From a virus: 54,678 nucleotides of DNA. A program made the translations under genes and the position numbers. This document shows, one piece after another, positions 8,452-21,400 of this stretch. Each line of letters opens with the position of its first letter. Position 1 is the first letter of the stretch. Location: the IMG/VR virus record IMGVR_UViG_3300012919_001792, positions 1-54,678 of that record; one strand, given 5' to 3'. A model generated the notes under the pieces. The model had not been told where the DNA came from. It worked only from the letters and a program-made list of their open reading frames with translations, and did no database searches.

Positions 8452-8808
8452 ATGAGATTTGTAGGATATACCACGGTTGATCAGCCACTTATAGCAAAAG
8501 TCTTAACTGACAAGGACCTTGCTATTCAAGATCTTAAAAACAATTTTTTTACACGCAGAGGTGAAAGATTGATGGATCCTGATTTTGGTAGTATTATACC
8601 AGAAATGATTTTTGAACCGTTGGATGATATCACTAAGGGCGAAATTCAAGCTGATGCAGAACGTATTATTACACTAGATCCAAGATGGAATCTACTTGAA
8701 TTTGCAGTAATTGACAACGAACATGATGTAAGACTTCAATTAAAGTTGGAATATTTAGATAGAACAGAAGAGGAAGTTTTCATAGCATATGAAAGAGATC
8801 AACTATAA
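8452..8808 (+). CDS. 25: Baseplate wedge subunit gp25
   Basis: A 118-residue gp25/GPW family protein, present in essentially all contractile injection machines. The signature is TRRGERLMDPDFGSIIPEMI (about 36-55), in which the RGER...P-x-FG core binds the sheath-initiating side of the wedge, followed by an alternating helix-strand C-terminus ending in YERDQL. T4 gp25 is 132 residues. It contacts gp6 dimers, encoded next and linked by TAATG. The ATG at 8452 lacks a clear Shine-Dalgarno; MRFVGYTTVDQPL fits the variable N-terminus of homologues. Confidence 0.92.
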   Translation: MRFVGYTTVDQPLIAKVLTDKDLAIQDLKNNFFTRRGERLMDPDFGSIIPEMIFEPLDDITKGEIQADAERIITLDPRWNLLEFAVIDNEHDVRLQLKLEYLDRTEEEVFIAYERDQL

Positions 8809-11800
8809 TGGCACAGGGTATTAGACAGAACAGTTTATTTGCGGCTGAAGATTTTTCAGTACTATATGAAAGTTTTGCAAACAGCAATTTTAAAGCATAT
8901 GATTTTGACACCATTCGTACAGCAATGGTAAACTATGTGCAATCAACTTATCCAGAAGAATACAACGACTGGATACAGAGTTCTGAATTTGTAGCACTTA
9001 TGGATCTAGTAGCATACTTTGGACATAGTCTTGCATTTAGACTTGATTATGCTACACGTGAAAACTTTTTTGGTACAGCTACAAGACGTGAAAGTTTGAT
9101 TAGACAAAGTAATCTTTTGAACTATAAAATTAGAAGAAACTTGCCAGCTTTTGGACTAATGAAGATTACAGGAATAAGAACAAACGAAATAGTGTATGAT
9201 GTGAATGGAAATAATCTAGCCAATCAAAAGGTAAATTTTGAAAATGCAGATGAGTATGAAAATTTTATAACTGTGATAAATGCAGTTTTTCAATCCAGCA
9301 ATCCGTTTGGATCTCCTAGTAGTAGTCAAACAGTTGGCAGTGAAACTATTGATTTTTATAGACTTAACAGCACAGCAGGTCAAATTGTTTTTAAATTTAG
9401 TGCTACAGCAAACGGTGAATCAAGTAACTTTGAACTAGTAGGATTAAACTACAACAAGTTAAACGACATAGTTGAAGAAGCAACACCAAATCCAGCGGCA
9501 GGATTTGATATCATCTACAAAAACAACAACACAGGCATTGGTGGTGTTGACACAGGATTTTTTATGGGTGTCAAGCAAGGCACATTGAACAACGAAGACT
9601 TTGGAATTTCAAGTCCGGTTATCAATAAGATAATTGATATCAACACAGCAGATGTTAACGACACTGATGTATGGGTACAAAATGTAGACAACTCAGGAAC
9701 AGTTCTAACAAATTGGACTAGTTTAAGCAGTATCGTTGGAGCAAATGTTATCTACAACGCACTTACCAACGCTGACAGAAATATCTACAGTGTTGAAAGT
9801 AGAGCACAAAACGAAGTTAGCGTAAAGTTCAGTGATGGAAACTTTGGAAATATACCCAGCGGAATAATTAGAGTTTTTTACAGAACAAGCAAAGATGAAA
9901 CCTACACACTAAGAACAGTTGATGTAGGAACACAACAGATTAATATGAATTACACTGGAGCAGATGGAAATACATATTCTGCAACCATTGATGTAGAACT
10001 TAAACAAAACATTGGTACCGCCAGCAGTGCTGAAACCAATGATGATATAAGATTAAATGCACCACAAACATACAGTGCCCAGGATAGAATGGTGAGTGCT
10101 GAAGATTACACAGTGTTTCCATATACTGTAAGTAATAATGTTAGAAAAATTAAAGCACTGAATAGAACACACAGTGGACACAGCAGATTTACAGACAACA
10201 TTGATCCAACAGGCAACTATCAAGATGTTACACATTTTGGCAGTGATGGAATAATTTATAACAGTGGCGAGCTGAAAAGCAGTGAAATTACGCTACCAAC
10301 TAATATCAGTAATCTAGGTGTGATAGAACAGTACATAGAACCTTATCTACGTGATGCAGAACTAATAAACTTCTACTATACAAAATTTTCACCACTTACT
10401 TTTAACTATACAAAAGCAACCACCAGCAATGGAACAAATGCTTTTAAATGGCAAAATCAAAGCGGAAACACTGGTTATTTGATCAGTGGTGTTGCAAACA
10501 ATGTACAAAGAGTTGGCAACAGTTCTAGTGGCAATTTGAGATACTTTAAAACAGGTAGTTTGTGTGAATTCATAGTTGACACCAGCACAGACAAAAACTT
10601 TGTAGATGGAGAGATCAGCAGTATTGCAGTGGTAAATCAAGGCAGTGGATATACTTCGCCAACAGTTACTATAATTGGAGCAGGCACAGGTGCAACTGCC
10701 ACAGCTACATTGAGCGGCGGTGCCGTAACTGGTATCCAAGTAACAGCCGCAGGATCAGGCTATGATGAATTTACAGTAGCCCAGATTACAGATTCAGGAA
10801 GTGGATCTGGTTGTAGTTTGAAAGTCAATGTAGGCAATTTGTCTACAGTATGGGCTAGAGTTACAAATGTTGTTGTAGATGGTTTGGGTGTTAATGATAC
10901 CAATGGTAACAGCACAGGCATTACAGAAAGCGGACTTGGAAGTATTGTTCTCAACAAAGAAATTACAAACAATGCACGACTTAAAAGAGTTTGGCCAGTG
11001 TGGAACAGTAGATTTAGTGCAACTGAAAAAGCATCAATAAGCTCAGCGATAGCCTTGAATCAAAGTTTTGGTTTAAGATATGACACGCTGAACAGCAAAT
11101 GGATTGTTGTAACAACCAACAATATTCCAAGCAGTACAAAAACCAACAACGCTGTGGCTCAATGGAGTTTGACCAATGCAGGCAGTAATTCAAGCACCAA
11201 CAATGATCAAAGCTGGATCATCAGAGTAGATTATAGTTCAGCTAGGAGAAAATTTATTGCTAGAACAGTGCAGTATATATTTGAAACTGAAGGTAGTACA
11301 AAATTTTTCAACAGCAATGAAAGATTAAAACTTGATAGTATTACTGGTAAACCAAAACGCGATAACATAAAAATACTCAAGGTCAACAACAAGTCAGGAT
11401 CAAGCATAGCGAGGCTAGGCGAAGATTATGTGTTCTACTTTTATGGTAACTTTATAGAAAAAGATGGATTCAATGATCCCAAAAAAGTAAAACTAAGTTT
11501 GGGCAATCCAGATAACGGCGATCAGCCAGACATACCAGATTCATTCAGTTTGATAGTTGGAAGCGATACTATAAATCTTGGAACAGTAAAAGAAGAAGGG
11601 TATAATTATACTAGGTATTTGTCCACTGGTAGTACTAGTGTATCAGGTAGAGCAACACTAGATTTTAGATATCAGCATGTTGCCACAACAGATAAAAGAA
11701 TAGATCCATCAAGTGTAAATGTAATTGATCTTTTTGTGCTTACCAACAGCTATCACAATGATTTTACAAATTGGCTTAATAGCACATCAAAAACAAGTTC

Positions 11801-12419
11801 AAATAAACCACTGCAACCTAGCATTGATGATCTACGTAGGCAATTTGGCAGTTTAGAAAGCAAAAAAGGTGCAAGTGATACAATAGTTTATAGACCAGTA
11901 AAATACACAGTGTTGTTTGGCGACTTTGCAGACAACAGTTTGAAAGCCACATTTAGGATTGTAAAAGTACCAGGTACTACATTAACAGATACAGAAATAA
12001 AAAGTCAAGTGATAAATGCAATCAATGATTATTTTAGCCCAACTAGATGGGAATTTGGCGAAACATTTTATTTCACTGAATTAAGTGCATATATACATCA
12101 ACAACTAGCAGGAAGTGTTGCAAGTTTTGTTATCGTTCCACAGGATACACAAAGCACATTTGGTAGTTTGTTTCAAATTACTAGTGCTAGTGATGAATTG
12201 TTTATAAGTGGTGCAACTACTGCCGAAGTTGAAATAGTTGAAAATCTTACACGTAGTAATTTACAAAGCACTTCAAGTGGTAGTTTTATAAACAGTGCAG
12301 GTTCAACAGGTACATCAACAGGATTGTACAGTACTACCAGTGGTGGTTCAAGTCTAGGCGGCGGTGGAGCCGGCGGAGGCGGAGGCGGATCTGGTGGCGG
12401 TGGCTACGGAGGTTATTAA
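8808..12419 (+). CDS. 6: Baseplate wedge subunit gp6, enlarged
   Basis: The N-terminal 130 residues (FEVALMDLVAYFGHSLAFRLDYATREN-type region, about 62-90) are typical of gp6/Mu gp47-like wedge proteins, which dimerise into the inner baseplate ring. At 1203 residues it is nearly double T4 gp6 (660). The extra length includes a beta-rich insertion at about 540-720 with a glycine-rich repeat (QGSGYTSPTVTIIGAGTGAT and GSGYDEFTV) that recurs in the next protein. The gp6-like C-terminal part (VKYTVLFGDFADNSLKATFR, WEFGETFYFTELSAYIHQQL) lies at about 1030-1110. The end, about 1170-1203, is a serine/glycine tail. Overlaps genes 25 and the giant gene as TAATG. The family call is firm; the function of the insertion is unknown. 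Confidence 0.85.
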   Translation: MAQGIRQNSLFAAEDFSVLYESFANSNFKAYDFDTIRTAMVNYVQSTYPEEYNDWIQSSEFVALMDLVAYFGHSLAFRLDYATRENFFGTATRRESLIRQSNLLNYKIRRNLPAFGLMKITGIRTNEIVYDVNGNNLANQKVNFENADEYENFITVINAVFQSSNPFGSPSSSQTVGSETIDFYRLNSTAGQIVFKFSATANGESSNFELVGLNYNKLNDIVEEATPNPAAGFDIIYKNNNTGIGGVDTGFFMGVKQGTLNNEDFGISSPVINKIIDINTADVNDTDVWVQNVDNSGTVLTNWTSLSSIVGANVIYNALTNADRNIYSVESRAQNEVSVKFSDGNFGNIPSGIIRVFYRTSKDETYTLRTVDVGTQQINMNYTGADGNTYSATIDVELKQNIGTASSAETNDDIRLNAPQTYSAQDRMVSAEDYTVFPYTVSNNVRKIKALNRTHSGHSRFTDNIDPTGNYQDVTHFGSDGIIYNSGELKSSEITLPTNISNLGVIEQYIEPYLRDAELINFYYTKFSPLTFNYTKATTSNGTNAFKWQNQSGNTGYLISGVANNVQRVGNSSSGNLRYFKTGSLCEFIVDTSTDKNFVDGEISSIAVVNQGSGYTSPTVTIIGAGTGATATATLSGGAVTGIQVTAAGSGYDEFTVAQITDSGSGSGCSLKVNVGNLSTVWARVTNVVVDGLGVNDTNGNSTGITESGLGSIVLNKEITNNARLKRVWPVWNSRFSATEKASISSAIALNQSFGLRYDTLNSKWIVVTTNNIPSSTKTNNAVAQWSLTNAGSNSSTNNDQSWIIRVDYSSARRKFIARTVQYIFETEGSTKFFNSNERLKLDSITGKPKRDNIKILKVNNKSGSSIARLGEDYVFYFYGNFIEKDGFNDPKKVKLSLGNPDNGDQPDIPDSFSLIVGSDTINLGTVKEEGYNYTRYLSTGSTSVSGRATLDFRYQHVATTDKRIDPSSVNVIDLFVLTNSYHNDFTNWLNSTSKTSSNKPLQPSIDDLRRQFGSLESKKGASDTIVYRPVKYTVLFGDFADNSLKATFRIVKVPGTTLTDTEIKSQVINAINDYFSPTRWEFGETFYFTELSAYIHQQLAGSVASFVIVPQDTQSTFGSLFQITSASDELFISGATTAEVEIVENLTRSNLQSTSSGSFINSAGSTGTSTGLYSTTSGGSSLGGGGAGGGGGGSGGGGYGGY

Positions 12420-15400
12420 TGGCTGAAGACTATAGCACTAAAAACGTTAAAGGTCAATTACCTGGCAACCAGCCTGGTAAAATTAGAAAAGTAGAAAAAG
12501 TTAAAACTAACGAGTATCTACCACAGTATCTCAATACACCTGTTAATAAAAAGTTTTTACAAAGCACTCTTGATGCTATGATTAGTAAAAGCAATCTTGA
12601 AACTGTTGACAACTATGTTGGCAAAATCAAAGGTGGTTGGTATGATGACAATAAAGATTTTTTGATTGGAACCAAAGATACTGATAAAAGATACTACAAC
12701 GGACAACCAGGTTATGTTGTAAAAGATGCAGACAATAGTATAATTGATATTACAACAGTTGATGATTTTTTTATCAATCAAAAAAATGTGCTTGGATATA
12801 CAGGACCAAAACCAAACACAGCAATCTTTAATTATACATATTCTCCACCAATAGACTACGATATGTTTGTGAATTTTACGAACTACTATTGGGTCAAAGA
12901 TGATTTACCATGCATCAATGTTAAACCAAGTGCACCATTTGATCCAGACACAATGGTAGGACAAACAAGATTCAGTTTAGCAACCAGTGATTTAGGAACT
13001 ATTGATTTTCTAAATGGCTTTAAAATTAAATTTGCTCCTAATGCCACACAAAACTTTACAGGAGATAATACAACTACAGCATTTACAACAACTGTAAATC
13101 AATCAGTATATCCATTGAATATTATTATTGTTAATGGTACACGACAAACCACAGGATTCACTTACACTGGCACAACTTTAACATTTAGTTCAGCACCTGC
13201 CACAGACGCAGTAATTGAAGTGTTACATTTCAACATGAGCGATATTAACTATTACGCAAACACTTACATTGTAAACAATGTAGGAAGAAGTATTGAACTG
13301 CTACAACTAGAAGATGAACAAGGTAGAACAATTCTAAGTAGAAAAATGTTGTATTCACCTCATCAACCAAGTGGCTTTGATATGGATCCCCATGATAGTC
13401 ACCCATATGATTACACACAAGTAGAAAATAGATTACAAGACTACGTGTTGATGGAACCTGGTTCATTAGATCAAAATGCATGGAGCAGGAAAAATCAATG
13501 GTATCATTATAATGCTATCGTAAGTGCATGTACCATTACAGGCACTGAATTAACCAGTATAGCCAACGATGAGACTCGAGCAAGAAGACCAATTTTACAA
13601 TTTGAAAAAGATATAATTCTTTACAACTATGGAAAGCAACCAGGCTCAGGCACTGAAAAATTTCCACTGCACAAATTTAATGTAGACTTTGTGACAAAAA
13701 GATTTACAGGAACAGACATCATTGGTCAAGCAAATTATAATCTTCTTCAAAATGTTTTAGCATGGAGCGCCAGTACACAATATAATATTGGTGATATTGT
13801 CAAAAAGACAGTAGGAACAAGCAGTTGGTATTTTGAAGCAAAAGTTCCAAACATAGGTCAAGATCCATTGGATGCTGACTTGGTGGTTGATACAGTAAAT
13901 TGGCAACGAGTATATGATTCAGGAATACAGAATGGCGATAGAATAATTTTTATAGGCACAGGTAACACAACCTATGACAACAAAATATTTGAGGTCAGTG
14001 GTGCTGGTAGTTCTATTTCACTAACACAAAAATTAAATCCTGCACTCAATGATAAAATACATACCATACAAGGTCCAAACTTTCCAAACAATTATAACGG
14101 AGCTGATATAGTCTGGCATGATGATCAATGGAACTTCCCACAACAAAAACTCAGCAAGGGTCAAGCACCACTGTTTGATTTGTATGATGAAAATCAAGCA
14201 GAAATAGACACAACATATTCTAATTCAGATTTTGAAGGCAGTACATTAATGAATTACGTGATTAATTCTGCAACCACAGTAGACAATGAATTAGGTTTCA
14301 AGGCACAATATAAAACTGATGCAGGAAGCAGTGAACTTGTTTTTGAACATCCGTTGCAAAGCAAAAGATACAATTATGATTTGAATTCTACACCCAAAGA
14401 AATTAGAGGTATATATCATTATGCAAAACGCACAGACTCAACTACAGATGCAAAATTACTCTATGGTCCTCACAGAAGACAATTTAATTTGAATAGGACA
14501 ATTTATGCAAGTGAAACTGCAATAGCTCCAACCAGTGGTGTTGTAACTATTCCTGTTGGATCAGATCACATAAAAAAAGAAAGCAGTATTTGGTATTTTG
14601 AATATTCATCACAAGGACATTGGGTAGTAAGAGAACAGCATCAAGACAATCCTATATATATTGAACAAATCCCTACACGGAATCCAGATATCTACATGTA
14701 TGCTGGACAAACTGCTACAATTAATAAAGATTATATTTCTACAGAAACTGATTTAAGTTTTGTTAAAGAACTAGACGGTGTAACTGCGGCTCCTGGCGTA
14801 ACAGTGACAGACAACGGTGATACTTTGAGCGTAGCCATAGCAAGCTCAGGATACGATCCTGTATTCCTATACAAGGCAACTGGTGCTGGATCAGGAGCTA
14901 GTGGAAAGATTTATGTAGTGCCTGAAGACACAGGCTATGCTGGAAATCTCAACAGTGTTATACATCATATTCACACAGTCACAAAAAATGGAACCAGAGT
15001 TGAAAACTACACACTAGGTGCAACAACCACAACACTAACAGGTCTAACCAAAGGCGATGTTATTGAACTACGCTATTTGCCAACTGGAGACAAGCAATCT
15101 ACCAGTCAATGGTCAACTGGTGTGCATTTCAAAAACAATCCGCTAGGACAGGATCTTGGACAACACACACATGCTGATCTTAGAGATCACTTTTCAAACA
15201 AAATGACCAGTCTTCCAGGACAGTATGCAAGTAGTATAGGTGTCAGCGACTATTATTTGAGCAGTAAAGATCATCAGTATGGTGGTACTATACTGTCTTC
15301 TTCATACAATGCACTGCCTTTTTATATCAAAGATGACAGTAAAAATGTGATTACTCACATACGAAGTATGATGAATGACTATGATAGATTTAAAAAACAA

Positions 15401-18400
15401 TTGGTCAACAAAGCTCAACAGGTGCATAACACAAACAATTTTACCACTACTAGAGAACTGTTCAATGAAACTATGCGACAGTTGAACATTGGAAAAGATA
15501 GCAGTTTTAAATACGCAACATCTGGAATGTGTCATTGGTCAAATGCTACAACTGAAACCTTTACAATTTCAGATACCACACAGGTTTTTACACTTGCAAA
15601 CAGTGAGTCAAATGACAAAATACACACAAAATCAAACGATCATGTTTATGTGTATTTGAAAGACTATGATAGTACAGAGACTAGATATATTCAAAAACTT
15701 TTAGTAAGAGGCAAAGATTATACTCTAAATGGCAATCAGCTTACCTTGGATACTTCAGCTAATTTAAATAATAATGTGCCAGCTGTTCTCACTGTAGATC
15801 ACTACAGCAGATGGACCAACAGTTTTGTGCCATGGACAGTTTCAAAGTTATACTTCAAACCAGAAATTCGGCCTAATAGAATTGGCACTACTCTGCTATG
15901 CCACGATGGTGCTCAACACACAGTAGACACCACAGATAATCTACATGAACCAGATAAAAATTTATTCCATTTAGAAACAGCTATACTCACAGAACTTGAA
16001 AACAGAGTATATAATGGATTTGCACACACAAAAAATTGGTTCAACAGCACAGAATTCTATCCACGCATTGAAGCTATCAAAGAGAAATATGGAGCAGGTG
16101 ATAGAGAACACTGGGTCAAAGGCTATAGAGCAGTGTTTGATTATTGGATAGAAAGCAACAACAAAGCGTATCCAAGTCTGGCAAACACTGGCGTTGCAAA
16201 CTTTAGCAATCAAACTGATGCCAATGGAGTAACGTTGCCTGGTACTCAAGCAGAAGTATTAAAATACCTAACAGGAACTGAAACTCCTCATACCACTCCA
16301 TGGGAAATGCTTGGCTACTTTGAAAAACCATTTTTCTGGGATACCTACTATGATTGGCGTAGCACAGCTAACGGCGGCTCAGATGCTAAACGTACACAAC
16401 TGTTAAATGATCTCAAGCTAGGAAGAAAACAAAATCCTGCCGCTCCAAGACCAAATGGATTTAAACTTTACAGTGTAAAAATAGATATAGGCAGTGTAGT
16501 GAATGATGCTGGTGCTTTAGTAGATATTGTTACTGCTGGCATTGTTTCAGCAGGTGACGTGACAAAAGATTTTGTGATTGGTGATGGCACTTCAGCTGAA
16601 GATGAATTCAAAAAGTCCAGTGCATACAATTTTGCAATAGTAGAAGCAGGTTTAAGAAATGCACCATTGACATATTGGCTTGAATTTGACAATCCATCAG
16701 CATTTGATACAATCAGTGCTGGTGTGGATGTAGCTTTCATTAATGTAATGACACGTAGAATACCAACAATTACAGATCCAGTTTACGGAAGTATGATAGC
16801 AAATGGAACAATAGATACAATCTCTGTTACAAATCAAGGATCATCCTACAGTAGCTCACCTACTGTTACAATAACTGGTGATGGATCAGGTGCCACAGCT
16901 GAAGCTATAGTAGTAAACAATAAAATTGTTGATATCAAAATTACAGCTGGTGGATATGGTTACACCAATGCTGGAGTAACAATTACAGATACAACTGGAT
17001 ATTTTGCAGAAGCAACAGTGAATTTAAAATATAATCAAATGTACAAAACAACTGGCTTTCAAGCCATGGCTTGGTTGTACAACACCTACAATAAAACTGG
17101 TATAGACTTGCATGCAAGAAATCAAAAAACTACCAGTCAACCAATTATCAATATTGAAGGTTATACTTCAAAAAATCTTATTAAGGTACGCACACTAGGA
17201 AACAGTGCAAAAGCACCATTCGTATTGCAGGACAATGATTTAAGTATTGTACTACAAAAAAGTGCAACAAAAGTTAAGTTTAATTTTAGTGCGGTAAAAA
17301 TTAAGAAAGTAAGTGCAGGCTATGAAGTTGATGGCTTTGAAATAGACAACAAATATTTCAACTACATTCAATCACTTCAAGGCGGAACGAAGACTATTAC
17401 ACAAAGCGGTCAAAGTGTTACAATTTACAGCAACTATGATGCACAACAAGATGCTAGTGAAGTTGCATATGGCACAACCTATAACGACTTAACTGAACTG
17501 TCAAACTTTTTAGCTGGCAGAACTGAGTACATGAAAACAAAAGGATTACAAACTTTTGAATATGATGCTGTGATTAGAGAAATGCTAGAGTGGGCCAGCT
17601 CAGCGGCGATCAATGATGTACACTTTGCCTTTGGAAAGAAAGAATTGCTGTTCAAAGATAGCCTTGATAGGTTTGTGGACAGCGTGTATACAACAAACAA
17701 CACAGTATTGGTTGAGGATAGAACAGAAACACTGTTGACACGTGAGTGTGGACTTTCTAATTTAAAAGCAACTAGAAATGATGAAGGTGCTAAAATCTTT
17801 ACCAATGATAGTTCTGCAATGCTTAGAATGACAGTGCATTTTGTACAGTATGAACACGTACTCGTACTAGAAAATAAAACACTGTTCAATGATGATGTGC
17901 ATAGACCTGATATTGCAATGAGTTTTGATACCTATAAACTTGAAGGTAGAAGAACAACAAGCTGGACTGGAGCACCTACCACAGACGGTTATATTGTTGA
18001 ACGTGGAGGAATACGAAACAATTTTGAAAGCAGTGTTAGAGAAGTTGAAGATGATTACTTTGTTATTGATAGTAACGCAGTGAACACAGAAAAAAGAAAG
18101 ATTGCTCAAACCAGCATTGGATATAATAAACCAAGTTGGGCTGACACCTTACCTATAAGTGAAGACAATAGTTTTGATTACTATCGTGCTTCTATTCAAA
18201 CCAAAGGTTCAAAAGAAAATCTTAAAGCACTAGCACGACATCAAGAAGTTGTAGATCCAACCACTGATAGTTTTGAAATTGATGAACAATGGTTGTTTAA
18301 AACCAGTGACTTTGCGGCCAATAATAGAAATTACATAGAAATGGAATTCAACGAAAATCTTGTCAAAGTCAATCCGCAAGGTGTTAAAATTGCAAGCGAT

Positions 18401-21400
18401 GGAAATGCAGACAGTTTACTTGACGATATTATTACAATACAAAAAAATGATAAAAGATTAATAACTCCACTAGCAACTACAAACCAATTTAGTTTGGGTA
18501 ATGATTACTATCATCAGGATGAAAGTACATTCAGTGAATTTGATAGTTGGTTAAAAAATGCAGGATATCCTCTCACATCAGAGATTGATGAACAAGCACT
18601 AACAATAAATGATATTCCAGCCTTGTATGATAGTACAAAAGATTACGCAACAATATTGGCATGGGATGATACCACAAGTTATAAACAAGGTGATAAAGTA
18701 AGATACCAAGACAAGGTGTATCAAGCATCTGTGGCTTCAACTGGTTTTCAAACTACAACCAATCCTATTACTTGGAATGGTACTGTAAACAATCCTGTTA
18801 TTCTTCCTGGTAATAGTTTAGTGATTGATGGAAACACTGTTAATCTTGTAAACACAGTTACCACTACAACACTCAATAATATTGTAATTGATTCAGTAGC
18901 AAATCCAGTGGTAAATGGTGGTGATACACTAGTAATTGATGGCACAAGTATTACATTTGTTAAAAGTTCAACAACAACCAGCTATCCAGATTTTGCAGTG
19001 GCTGGTAGTACGGTAAATCCAACTATTGTAGGCAGTGCCACAAAGACATTAATCATCGCAGGTGTTACTGTAAGTTTTGACGAAACTGAAGCAACTACAG
19101 TTAACAGAGATTGGACTTATTGTGTTGGAGATCAAATGACCAGTGCCTCTGTTTCAAGTGTAACAGCCGCAGATAGAATAACAGCTTGGACAAACTTAAG
19201 AGCATCATTGCAGAGTGTATACGGAAATGCTACAACTAGAACAAAACTTGATACTTACTTGAACTCCAGTGAAGCAGGTTTTGATACCAGTGTGCTGGTT
19301 ACTGAACATGGAGCAACTTCTAACGCTACACTACAAGGACATATACTTACATTCCTTACACAAGATGTAACAATAATAAATGAAAAGGCAGGCACTAGTT
19401 ATGTAACTGCTGATGTGCTTAATGGTTCAACACCAGTAAATGCCAGTGATGAAACTACTACTCAAACAGCATTCAATCTAAGCACATACACAGACGATAT
19501 ACACAACTGGCTTACTAACTCAGCAAATGACAGTACAGTAATAGCAGGTGGTATTATTGTTATGAGCGAAGCAGGAACACAGTACAAAACATATTCTGCT
19601 TCAGAAATTGTAAGCAGAATTACTGCCGCATCTATAACAAATGTTACTGCAAGTTTGGTAAGCAATCAACTTACTCTTACAAGAGGTGGTAGAACAGCCA
19701 GTGATAAGGATCTGACTATTGGAGCCGGTACTGCCAATGCAGAAGTTGACAACGCTGGTACTACATTTCCTGCAAGTGGATCAATTACACACACAGGTAC
19801 TGATACAACCACTACTAGCAACACTGCTCAATTAACAAACGCAGATATTGTTGATCAAATCAACACAGTTGGAATAAGCAACATAGGTGTTGTATTGAAT
19901 GGAAATCAAATTAGACTTACAAAAAGTCCAACATCACTGTCACCAACTTTGACACTGGATGGAACAGCTATCAGTGATTTAGGTGGCGGATTTACAATTG
20001 GTATTATACCAAGCACCAGTACTACAAGTTCTGCAAGTGCAAGTTTGAGCGTTGGCTTGGTAGCACAAAAAATAAATGATGCTGGTTTGACAAATGTTAC
20101 AGCCGCGGTAGTCAACAATAGAATTGTTATCACAAGTTTGAATAATTCAGGTATTATTGCAAATACACAGGCCGCTCTTGATTTGGGTATCAACACAAAT
20201 ATTCTAGGCGTTACTAGAAATGCTACAACTTCAACTGGAGTCAATACTTTTAATTCTTCAAACTGGACTGAAATAGATGAACCATTGTTGGAGTATATTT
20301 GGGTAGCTGATGATAATGAATTAGGTTACACCACAATAGATTCTATTACTGCAAAATTTAATGGCTGGAATGTATTCAAAGTTATGGACTTTGATATGTA
20401 TGCTAGTAAAATTTGTGCGGCAACTACCACCGGCGAAGGAAACGATGCTGAAGTACAATGTAATAAAGCACATAATTTACAAAAAGGTGACATAGTTTTA
20501 CTTTTAAATACAGATTGTAAACCTGCAATAGATGGATTTCATACAGTATCAGGAACTGATACTGCCAGCACTGCAAAGTTTTTTATCAATGAATACATTG
20601 ATCAAGATGCCAGCTTTGCAAAAGTTTTAGTACTTCGTCCTGTACGTTTTTCAACAGATAATCAGCGTAACAGTGCATTGTCTAGTTCATCGTACAATTT
20701 TGCACAGTTGGACAGAATATGGGTTGATGGTACAAAAGATACTGGATTTAAAGTTTACACAAAAGATGACACAGCTACATGGACAATTCTACGTAGCCAA
20801 GGCGATTATCATGTTTCGCCAACAACTATACAAAGCAGTAAATTACACAATAATGTAACAACCATTGCCAATGCTGAAGCATATGATCCTTTTAAGGGCA
20901 TAGTGCCTGGTATTGCAGATTTAGAAATTGACTACAGATCAATCAATGATCCTGCAATATATACAGCAAGCACAGATACCACCGCACAAGTAAATCAACA
21001 GCAGGCATGGGGTAGTGATCATGTTGGCGAAGTTTGGTGGGATACCAAAAAAGCAATCTATATAGACTATGAACAAAGTACCACAGAATACAGAACACAG
21101 AATTGGGGCAAACTTTTCAAAGGTGGTCAAATTGACGTATACGAATGGACAAAAAGTGACGTTGCGCCTGATCAATATGCTACAAGTGTTGAAGGCGGTA
21201 AAGTTATTAACGGAGTAGAACTGACTGGTGAAGCGTTGAAAATAGTTGACAGTTTTGGAAATGATATATACTATTACACAGAAGTTGATGAGTACGACAG
21301 TACTATTGGTAGCAATGTTACCTACTATTACTTTTGGGTTAAAAACAAAACTTCAATTCCATTAGGTACAAAAAGAATAAGTTCAGTGTTGAACATTGCA

